A DNA stretch of 5,954 nucleotides. Source: an uncultured Eubacteriales bacterium (lineage in GTDB: Bacteria; Bacillota; Clostridia; Monoglobales; Monoglobaceae). A program made the translations under genes and the position numbers. The stretch lies in contig USLC01000055.1 in NCBI GenBank assembly GCA_900555375.1, positions 1 to 5,954 on the forward strand. The letters are read 5' to 3'. The notes below the pieces were generated by a model. The model searched no databases and was not told where the DNA came from. It worked only from the letters and a program-made list of their open reading frames with translations. Below are positions 1-3,628 of the stretch, piece after piece; the stretch's first letter is position 1; each line of letters starts with the position of its first letter.

Positions 1-43
1 CCATTACTGCAGCCAGCGCTGCGCTCACAAATCTCTTTTTCAT
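1..43 (-). CDS. Partial gene: N-terminus of a secreted or membrane-anchored protein
   Basis: Only the first 14 codons are inside the window; the gene continues past the left edge. The reverse strand reads MKKRFVSAALAAVM, a positively charged start followed by a small hydrophobic stretch, which is the beginning of a Sec signal peptide or lipoprotein signal. The ATG (complement of 41-43) is preceded by AGGAGGA (complement of 52-58) with 8 bases of spacing, and a good promoter lies at 124-152, so a gene start here is well supported. The gene follows the rpsR terminator in the same orientation and has its own promoter, so it is probably a separate transcription unit. The product cannot be identified from 14 residues. 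Solute-binding lipoproteins often begin this way, but that is only a guess. Confidence 0.75.
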   Translation of the reverse strand, partial: MKKRFVSAALAAVM

Positions 44-65
44 AATTGGTGTCCTCCTCATTTTC

Positions 66-104
66 AGACAGTGGAAGCCGTTCTCCCTTTGCCGGTTTCC
101 GTCT
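66..104. other. Imperfect inverted repeat in the leader of the left-edge gene
   Basis: GGAAGCCG (73-80) faces CGGTTTCC (93-100), extended by AGAC (66-69) facing GTCT (101-104) with a 3-base bulge at 70-72. It lies in the predicted 5' untranslated region of the minus-strand gene at the left edge. Read on the plus strand, the one imperfect pair is a G-U wobble and the stem is followed within 3 bases by TTTTT (108-112), so it resembles a plus-strand intrinsic terminator. Read on the minus strand, it is a leader hairpin with an A-C mismatch. No known riboswitch class was recognised. Confidence 0.4.
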
Positions 105-112
105 CGCTTTTT

Positions 113-134
113 AATATGCTACCATATTAGCATA
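113..134. repeat. Interleaved inverted repeats over the -10 (candidate operator)
   Basis: TATGCTA (115-121) and TAGCATA (128-134) form a perfect 7-bp inverted repeat with a 6-bp spacer. AATATG (113-118) and CATATT (123-128) form a second, interleaved one. Together they cover the -10 box and the predicted start of the left-edge gene's promoter. This geometry suits a dimeric repressor, although part of the symmetry may come from the AT-rich -10 itself. Confidence 0.4.
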
Positions 135-152
135 CTAAAGCGTTTTTGTAAA
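124..152 (-). promoter_or_regulatory. Sigma-A-type promoter of the left-edge gene
   Basis: On the minus strand, -35 TTTACA (complement of 147-152) and -10 TAATAT (complement of 124-129) are separated by exactly 17 bases. A TG dinucleotide sits one base before the -10 (extended -10). Transcription would start near 117, giving a leader of about 74 nt before the ATG at 43. The -10 is covered by interleaved inverted repeats (113-134), a likely position for a repressor site. Confidence 0.7.
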
Positions 153-173
153 GCACTTATTTTCGAAATCTGT

Positions 174-221
174 CTTTTTGTGTAATAGGAAATTCCATGG
201 AATTTCCTATTATACAAAAAG
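174..221. repeat. 48-bp near-perfect palindrome
   Basis: The two halves meet at CCATGG (195-200), and every position from 174 to 221 pairs with its partner except 182/213, which is G opposite T. The arms begin CTTTTTG and end CAAAAAG. There is no spacer, so it could form a cruciform or a hairpin with a minimal loop. It directly abuts the rpsR terminator and shares its T-tract (216-220). It lies upstream of the left-edge gene's -35. No T-run follows it on either strand, so it is not itself a standard intrinsic terminator. Whether it repeats elsewhere in the genome cannot be seen here. Confidence 0.7.
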
Positions 222-252
222 GGATCCCACATGATCTCTCACATGGAATCCC
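216..252 (-). terminator. Intrinsic terminator of the rpsF-ssb-rpsR operon
   Basis: On the minus strand, GGGATTCCATGTGA pairs with TCATGTGGGATCCC around a GAGA loop (complement of 235-238), and TTTTT (complement of 216-220) follows at once. All 14 pairs form in minus-strand RNA because three are G-U wobbles. The same positions become A-C mismatches on the plus strand, so the structure works in one direction only. It lies about 80 bases beyond the rpsR stop codon. Confidence 0.85.
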
Positions 253-333
253 AATCATTTTTATCCTCAATAATTGAGTGAAATTTGAGTAAAAATCTTC
301 TTTTACCCTTAAAAAAACCTTATTTTACAAGGA

Positions 334-582
334 TTACTCGCAAACATACGGCATCAGGGACAGATGTCTTGCTCTCTTGATAGCTACGGTAAGCTCTCTC
401 TGGTGCTTTGCGCAGGTACCGGTGATTCTTCTGGGAAGAATCTTAGCGCGTTCCGTAACATATCTTCTGAGTTTAGCTACGTCCTTATAATCTATATGGT
501 CAACCTTATCAACGCAGAATGCACAAACTTTTCTTTTTGCGCGTCTTACGCGAGGTCTTTCGATTCTTTTTTCTTCAGCCAT
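334..582 (-). CDS. rpsR: 30S ribosomal protein S18
   Basis: S18 binds 16S rRNA on the small-subunit platform as a heterodimer with S6, which is encoded two genes upstream. The 82-residue protein carries the family core, with KVCAFC near residues 18-23 and ITGTCAKHQRELTVAIKRAR at 53-72, ending RHLSLMPYV. Cys20, Cys23, Cys57 and His60 form a putative zinc site, so this is the zinc-binding (C+) form of S18. The start is fixed by AAGGAGG (complement of 592-598) 9 bases upstream. It is the last gene of the operon, 24 bases after ssb, and is followed by the terminator at 216-252. Length is normal and nothing is missing. Confidence 0.97.
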   Translation of the reverse strand: MAEEKRIERPRVRRAKRKVCAFCVDKVDHIDYKDVAKLRRYVTERAKILPRRITGTCAKHQRELTVAIKRARHLSLMPYVCE

Positions 583-606
583 TTTGTTTCGCCTCCTTAA
601 ATTTAA

Positions 607-1059
607 TTAAAACGGGAGATCATCGTCAGTATCAAGCAACGGTGAAAAATCATCGTCAGCCAAATCCTGCGGCATTTGCGGAGCAGTAACGGGCTGCTGC
701 GCCGGTTGAGGCGCTGAATACGAACCGCCGGCATTGCCGTCGCGGCTTTTTTTGCTTTCACCAAAGCTTACTTCGCTTGCAACAACTTCTGTTGCGTAGT
801 TGCGTTTTCCGTCCTGACCTTCCCAGCTTCTGGTCGAGATTCGACCGATAACAATAATCATACTGCCTTTTGAAAAATAGTTGCTGACAAACTCAGCTGT
901 TTTGTTCCAGGCAACACAATTAATAAAATCTGTCTGTCTGTTTTCTCCATAGCCGTTGTCTATCGCGATAGAAAAACTGCAGACAGGCGTCCCCGTACCC
1001 GTGTGACGGAGTTCAGGGTCACGCGTGAGTCTACCCATTAATATTGCTTTGTTAATCAT
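607..1059 (-). CDS. ssb: Single-stranded DNA-binding protein
   Basis: This protein coats single-stranded DNA during replication, recombination and repair, usually as a tetramer. The N-terminal OB-fold (about residues 1-104) starts MINKAILMGRLTRDPELR and contains DFINCVAWNKTAEFV and the GRISTRSWEGQDGKRNY strand, with aromatic residues Trp51, Phe57 and Trp79 suited to base stacking. A flexible Gly/Gln/Pro/Ala-rich linker (about 105-140) leads to the acidic tail DTDDDLPF, the conserved tip that recruits partner proteins. At 150 residues it is a normal Bacillota SSB. It sits between rpsF and rpsR, the classic arrangement, starting 5 bases after the rpsF stop. Its ribosome binding site lies inside the last codons of rpsF, so the two are probably translationally coupled. 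Confidence 0.97.
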   Translation of the reverse strand: MINKAILMGRLTRDPELRHTGTGTPVCSFSIAIDNGYGENRQTDFINCVAWNKTAEFVSNYFSKGSMIIVIGRISTRSWEGQDGKRNYATEVVASEVSFGESKKSRDGNAGGSYSAPQPAQQPVTAPQMPQDLADDDFSPLLDTDDDLPF

Positions 1060-1064
1060 ATGGA

Positions 1065-1364
1065 TTACTCCTCCTCAGATTTTACAACGATGTCACGGAT
1101 GATACCGTCGGTAATTCCGTAAACACGCTCAAGTTCAGCCGGAAAATCAGTTCCTGACTTGAAGTTGATTAAAACATAATAGCCTTCTGTCAAATCGTTG
1201 ATAGGGTATGCGAGTCTTCTCTTGCCCCAGTCGTCAACGCTGACGATTTCGCCGTTTGCTTCAATCAATGACTTAAACTTTTCAACCAAAGCGGTGATTT
1301 CTTCATCAGCCTTAGTTGCATCAATAACGAAAATGGTTTCGTACTTATTGATTTTTTCTGCCAT
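1065..1364 (-). CDS. rpsF: 30S ribosomal protein S6
   Basis: S6 binds the central domain of 16S rRNA together with S18. The 99-residue sequence has the family hallmarks KYETIFVID at 7-15, WGKRRLAYPI at 46-55 and EGYYVLINF at 60-68, then ELERVYGITDGIIRDIVV and an acidic EEE tail. The start codon follows a full-length AAGGAGGTGA ribosome binding site (complement of 1371-1380) at 6 bases. It is the first gene of the minus-strand rpsF-ssb-rpsR operon, with a consensus promoter at 1439-1467 and a leader of about 68 nt containing a hairpin. In other bacteria the S6:S18 complex represses its own operon through such a leader; that is a possibility here, not shown. Confidence 0.97.
   Translation of the reverse strand: MAEKINKYETIFVIDATKADEEITALVEKFKSLIEANGEIVSVDDWGKRRLAYPINDLTEGYYVLINFKSGTDFPAELERVYGITDGIIRDIVVKSEEE
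1068..1076 (-). promoter_or_regulatory. Ribosome binding site of ssb embedded in rpsF
   Basis: The last three sense codons of rpsF are GAG GAG GAG (Glu-Glu-Glu), directly before TAA. They also provide the GAGGAGG ribosome binding site for ssb, whose ATG lies 8 bases further on. The same bases therefore serve as coding sequence and translation signal. Confidence 0.75.
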
Positions 1365-1390
1365 CTCTTGTCACCTCCTTTTGGACTTTG

Positions 1391-1411
1391 ACCCTCGCCT
1401 TAAGCGAGAGT
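1391..1411 (-). other. Hairpin in the rpsF leader (candidate S6:S18 control site)
   Basis: In the minus-strand RNA, ACUCUCGC pairs with GCGAGGGU around the loop UUAAG: 8 pairs, one of them a G-U wobble that becomes a C-A mismatch on the plus strand. An alternative helix would pair ACCCU (complement of 1413-1417) with AGGGU (complement of 1391-1395), so two foldings are mutually exclusive. The hairpin ends 10 bases before the Shine-Dalgarno sequence. Autoregulation of this operon by S6:S18 is known in other bacteria. I could not recognise that conserved motif with certainty here. Confidence 0.45.
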
Positions 1412-1438
1412 AAGGGTGTTATTTTTCATAACTTAATA

Positions 1439-1467
1439 ATTATAGTACAAAAAAATCAATATGTCAA
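1439..1467 (-). promoter_or_regulatory. Consensus sigma-A promoter of rpsF-ssb-rpsR
   Basis: On the minus strand, TTGACA (complement of 1462-1467) and TATAAT (complement of 1439-1444) are both exact consensus hexamers with a 17-base spacer. Transcription should start near 1432, leaving a leader of about 68 nt. This strength fits a growth-rate-dependent ribosomal protein operon. The -35 directly adjoins the candidate spoIID promoter on the opposite strand. Confidence 0.9.
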
Positions 1468-1495
1468 GAATAATTTTAAAATTATTTCATATAAT
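1468..1495 (+). promoter_or_regulatory. Candidate sigma-E promoter of spoIID
   Basis: GAATAAT (1468-1474) and CATATAAT (1488-1495), 13 bases apart, resemble the mother-cell sigma-E pattern (an ATA-centred -35 and CATACA-T -10). In Bacillus subtilis spoIID is transcribed by sigma-E, so such a promoter is expected just upstream. The region is very AT-rich and includes an 18-bp palindrome at 1469-1486, so the match could be partly chance. Confidence 0.45.
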
Positions 1496-1512
1496 TTTTA
1501 TAAATATCGGAC

Positions 1513-1526
1513 AAGGAGTGCAGAGG
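1513..1526 (+). promoter_or_regulatory. Ribosome binding site deciding the spoIID start
   Basis: AAGGAG (1513-1518) lies 11 bases, and AGAGG (1522-1526) 3 bases, before the ATG at 1530. The in-frame ATG at 1461 lacks such a site and overlaps the promoter region, so translation most likely begins at 1530. Confidence 0.65.
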
Positions 1527-1529
1527 CAT

Positions 1530-2543
1530 ATGCGAAAGATAACAACTTTTTTTATAATAATTGTTATGGCGGTTTTTGTTTTGCCGATAGGGCTTTCGGC
1601 GGTTTCAAGCCTGACGGCAAAAAGAGCCGAAAGTGTATCGGATAAAGATGCCGTAACAGCGGGGAACTTTTCTCAACCGTTTGAGATAAGCGTGTATAAT
1701 ACAGAGACAGGTAAGACAGAAAACGTAGAGTTTGAAAGTTACATAACGGGCGTTTTGGCGGGCGAGATGCCGCCATCTTACAATATTGAGGCTCTTAAGG
1801 CACAGGCGGTTGCGGCGAGAAGCTTTATTTTAAGTAAGGCAGAAGATTATTTTGAGGGTAAAAATGCTGAGTCTCATCACGGGGCAATGATATGCACGGA
1901 CCCGAATCATTGCAAGTCGTGGAGAGATATAAAAGCGGCAAAAAAGACGTGGGACGTGCGCTACGCCGATGACTATGAGAATAAAATAAAAACAGCCGTA
2001 TCTCTTACTTGCGGTGAATATATGACATATGACAACAAGGTGGTTAAAGCATATTTTTATGCGATGAGCAGCGGCAGAACCGAAAATGTTGAGGACGTAT
2101 GGGGAGTATCCTTGCCATATCTTAAATCGGTAAGCAGTAAAGAGGATATAGGCAGCGATGGTTTTGAATCAAGGCTTACGCTTGATAAAGACGCTTTTGT
2201 GCAAAAGCTTAAAGAGGCGAATGGCGGTGTTGAAATTTCGGATACAAAAAATATGATTTGCGATGTAAAAAGGACAGAAGGCGGAGGAGTAAGTAAAATC
2301 AAAATCGGCAACACCGAGTTTGAAGGAAGCGAGATAAGAAAAATTTTTAACCTGAGAAGTACCAATTTTACAATAGAGTGCAGCGACGGTAAAGTTACGT
2401 TTGAGGTATACGGATACGGACACGGCGTGGGAATGAGCCAGAACGGGGCAAATGTTCTGGCTGAAAAGGGGCTTAAGTACCGCGAGATACTTAAACACTA
2501 TTACACAGGTGTGAGTATAGTCAATTTGTATAAAAAATTCTAA
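1530..2543 (+). CDS. spoIID: Stage II sporulation protein D (SpoIID), peptidoglycan lytic transglycosylase
   Basis: SpoIID works with SpoIIP and SpoIIM in the mother cell to thin septal peptidoglycan and drive forespore engulfment. It cleaves glycan strands after SpoIIP removes stem peptides. From the ATG at 1530 the protein has 337 residues, a normal length. Residues about 4-28 are a hydrophobic N-terminal membrane anchor after MRK. The SpoIID domain follows: ESYITGVLAGEMP with the probable catalytic Glu79, EALKAQAVAARSFI at 87-100, the Cys122/Cys128 metal-site region (ICTDPNHCKSW), AMSSGRTENVEDVWG, and GYGHGVGMSQNGA from residue 295 near the C-terminus. It is divergent from rpsF. The gene is normally switched on by sigma-E. 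Its presence indicates a spore-forming lineage. Confidence 0.93.
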   Translation: MRKITTFFIIIVMAVFVLPIGLSAVSSLTAKRAESVSDKDAVTAGNFSQPFEISVYNTETGKTENVEFESYITGVLAGEMPPSYNIEALKAQAVAARSFILSKAEDYFEGKNAESHHGAMICTDPNHCKSWRDIKAAKKTWDVRYADDYENKIKTAVSLTCGEYMTYDNKVVKAYFYAMSSGRTENVEDVWGVSLPYLKSVSSKEDIGSDGFESRLTLDKDAFVQKLKEANGGVEISDTKNMICDVKRTEGGGVSKIKIGNTEFEGSEIRKIFNLRSTNFTIECSDGKVTFEVYGYGHGVGMSQNGANVLAEKGLKYREILKHYYTGVSIVNLYKKF

Positions 2544-2585
2544 TGATTTTCTATGTCGGGTTAAAGAAAAAATTGTAAAAACATC

Positions 2586-2614
2586 TTTAAAAAACCGAGC
2601 TTTCATGATAAAAT
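2586..2614 (+). promoter_or_regulatory. Candidate promoter of the cytidylate-kinase-like gene
   Basis: TTTAAA (2586-2591) and TAAAAT (2609-2614) are 17 bases apart, with TG one base before the -10. The start site would be near 2621, about 42 bases before the ATG. No clear terminator separates spoIID from this gene, so some read-through from spoIID is possible. Confidence 0.5.
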
Positions 2615-2662
2615 AAGAGTACAAAAATTCATTTTATTTTATATGAAAGGCAATGAGGTTAG

Positions 2663-3280
2663 ATGGCAGAAAAATATGTGATTACATTTGCGCGGCAGTT
2701 CGGCAGCGGCGGGCACGAGGTTGCAAAAACAACGGCGAAAATACTTGGTATTCCGTTTTACGATAAAGAATTGATAGCTATTGCGGCAAAGGAGAGCGGC
2801 TTGTCAGAGCATTTGTTTGACGGGCTTGACGAGAAGCCGACAAACAGCTTTTTATATTCGCTTGTTATGGGGGTTCAGTCCGGGGCAAGTACCTACTGCC
2901 GTTACGGAGATGTGACGGGGTCTGACAATATATTCAGGATTCAGGCACAGGTAATAAGACAGATTGCGGATAAAGAACCCTGCGTTATTGTAGGCAGATG
3001 CGCCGACTATATTCTTCAGGAATATGAGAATCTTGTCAGCGTGTTCGTGCACGCAAATATCGAGCAGCGCATAGAACGGATTATGAAGCGCTATGATTTA
3101 AAAGAGAAAAACGCTGAGGATTACATAAACAAGACAGACAAGCGCAGAAACTCTTTTTACAACTTCTATACCAACAGGGTTTGGGGAAGTGTGGATAACT
3201 ATAATCTTGCAATCGACACGGCTCAAATCGGTATAAAAAATGCGGCGGAGATTATAGCGGAATACGTTAAAAAGCTGTAA
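2663..3280 (+). CDS. Cytidylate-kinase-like family protein (P-loop NTPase)
   Basis: The 205-residue protein matches the cytidylate-kinase-like P-loop family that is common in Clostridia: FARQFGSGGHEVAKTTAKIL, then GIPFYDKELI (29-38), VIVGRCADYIL (108-118), and the conserved C-terminal KTDKRRNSFYNFYTNRVWG and NYNLAIDT. These correspond to a nucleotide-binding fold with lid arginines, so phosphate transfer to a nucleotide or a related small substrate is the family expectation. The true substrate is unknown, and it is distinct from canonical Cmk. The Walker A segment reads GGHEVAKT (16-23), with Ala21 where the usual GxxxxGK has Gly. The start is supported by ATGAGG (2653-2658) 4 bases upstream and GAAAGG further away. 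It lies 119 bases after spoIID with a candidate promoter of its own. Confidence 0.85.
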   Translation: MAEKYVITFARQFGSGGHEVAKTTAKILGIPFYDKELIAIAAKESGLSEHLFDGLDEKPTNSFLYSLVMGVQSGASTYCRYGDVTGSDNIFRIQAQVIRQIADKEPCVIVGRCADYILQEYENLVSVFVHANIEQRIERIMKRYDLKEKNAEDYINKTDKRRNSFYNFYTNRVWGSVDNYNLAIDTAQIGIKNAAEIIAEYVKKL

Positions 3281-3506
3281 AAACAAGGCTTAACAAAATA
3301 TACGGATTTGTTAACACATTGTTCATTATTATGTTACAGATTATTCACCACAGATTTAGAATTTTGGGTTATACTAAGCTTGCAATCGTAAAAAGATTGT
3401 AATTGCAAATACATAACTCCCTCCCTGAGACCCGTTCCCCCAAACGGGTCTCTACTTTTATTTTAAAACAACTTTTTATTTTGTCGAAAAAATTTAAAAT
3501 TAGGTG
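3281..3506 (+). other. Intergenic region without a recognisable gene
   Basis: The gap from the kinase-like gene to the glutamate synthase subunit is about 350 bases. Up to the promoter at 3507 it is AT-rich. It holds an 8-bp inverted repeat TTAACAAA (3290-3297) / TTTGTTAA (3307-3314), a second inverted repeat TTGCAAT / ATTGCAA (about 3380-3409), and the terminator hairpin at 3427-3452. A lone -10-like TATACT (3370-3375) has no convincing -35. No protein-coding gene is supported. A small RNA ending at the terminator is possible but unproven. Confidence 0.55.
3427..3460 (+). terminator. Intrinsic terminator after the cytidylate-kinase-like gene
   Basis: GAGACCCGTT (3427-3436) pairs perfectly with AACGGGTCTC (3443-3452) around the loop CCCCCA. 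TACTTTTA follows, then TTTT. The T-tract is interrupted but the 10-bp GC-rich stem is strong. It lies 147 bases after the kinase-like stop codon and insulates that unit from the glutamate synthase promoter. Confidence 0.8.
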
Positions 3507-3535
3507 TTGACAAAGTATTTTTACTGTGATATACT
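3507..3535 (+). promoter_or_regulatory. Strong promoter of the glutamate synthase operon
   Basis: TTGACA (3507-3512) is exact consensus and TATACT (3530-3535) follows after 17 bases, with TG one base before the -10. Transcription would start at about 3542-3544, only 4-6 bases before the hairpin at 3548. A direct repeat, TTTACTGTGAT (3520-3530) and TTTACTGTAAT (3535-3545), flanks the -10 and is a candidate regulator site. Confidence 0.88.
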
Positions 3536-3545
3536 TTACTGTAAT
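3520..3545 (+). repeat. Tandem 11-bp repeat spanning the -10 of the glt promoter
   Basis: TTTACTGTGAT (3520-3530) and TTTACTGTAAT (3535-3545) match at 10 of 11 positions and start 15 bases apart. They bracket the -10 hexamer and the predicted start site, a position where a bound protein would block RNA polymerase. Confidence 0.45.
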
Positions 3546-3615
3546 GAGCAAAGGCGTTCATTCAAAGGGTAATTATGCCCGTTTGAATGGATGCCTTTGC
3601 TTTTTTAATTTATAA
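3544..3615 (+). other. Possible 23-codon leaderless ORF through the leader hairpin
   Basis: An ATG at 3544, at or within two bases of the predicted transcription start, opens a frame MSKGVHSKGNYARLNGCLCF plus three residues. It runs across the whole hairpin and its T-tract and stops at TAA 3613-3615, overlapping the ribosome binding site of the next gene. There is no Shine-Dalgarno sequence, so it would need leaderless initiation. It has no glutamine or glutamate codons. It may be chance. Confidence 0.2.
3548..3606 (+). terminator. Promoter-proximal terminator hairpin (candidate attenuator) before the glt operon
   Basis: GCAAAGGC (3548-3555) pairs with GCCTTTGC (3593-3600). The stem continues through TTCATTCAAA facing TTTGAATGGA, then GGGTA facing TGCCC around the loop ATTA, with a single bulged G at 3581. 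In total 24 pairs form, and TTTTTT (3601-3606) follows immediately. The imperfect positions are G-U wobbles in plus-strand RNA. The hairpin lies between the promoter and the first gene, starting about 6 bases after the start site. It should stop most transcripts unless something prevents folding, or it defines a small RNA of about 60 nt. Confidence 0.85.
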
Positions 3616-3619
3616 AGGA
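3614..3619 (+). promoter_or_regulatory. Ribosome binding site deciding the start of the amidotransferase subunit
   Basis: AAAGGA lies 9 bases before the ATG at 3629 but only 3 before the ATG at 3623. A third in-frame ATG at 3587 sits inside the terminator hairpin without a site. The start at 3629 is therefore preferred. Confidence 0.75.
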
Positions 3620-3628
3620 TTGATGAAT

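Noticed and set aside
66..104. Riboswitch in the left-edge gene leader (a CCACTGT stretch recalls part of a cobalamin element)
   Set aside because: The leader of about 74 nt is too short, and the other conserved blocks of that riboswitch are absent.
364..600. Plus-strand open frame opposite rpsR
   Set aside because: It is antisense to a clear ribosomal protein gene, has no ribosome binding site and has low-complexity composition.
1469..1486. 18-bp AT-only palindrome AATAATTTTAAAATTATT
   Set aside because: It is made only of A and T in a very AT-rich promoter region and overlaps the candidate spoIID promoter. Symmetry by chance is likely.
1461..1529. Upstream in-frame ATG extending SpoIID by 23 residues
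   Set aside because: It overlaps the promoter region and has no ribosome binding site. The ATG at 1530 has AAGGAG upstream and begins a typical anchor.
2561..2590. TTAAAG / CTTTAA inverted repeat after spoIID as a terminator
   Set aside because: The stem is short and AT-only with an 18-base loop, and no T-tract follows.
2057..2624. Minus-strand open frames opposite spoIID
   Set aside because: They mirror the coding strand of a well-supported gene and show no family motifs.
3341..3349. DnaA-box-like TTATTCACC
   Set aside because: It is a single copy with a mismatch, with no cluster and no other sign of a replication origin.
3542..3606. ANTAR-type two-hairpin antitermination site or T-box before the glt operon
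   Set aside because: Only one hairpin is present, with a 4-base loop and almost no RNA before it, so neither architecture fits.
3587..3628. Upstream in-frame ATGs at 3587 and 3623 for the amidotransferase subunit
   Set aside because: The first lies in the terminator hairpin, and the second is only 3 bases from the Shine-Dalgarno sequence. The ATG at 3629 has proper spacing and gives a natural MKLEGQIRIPSGC start.
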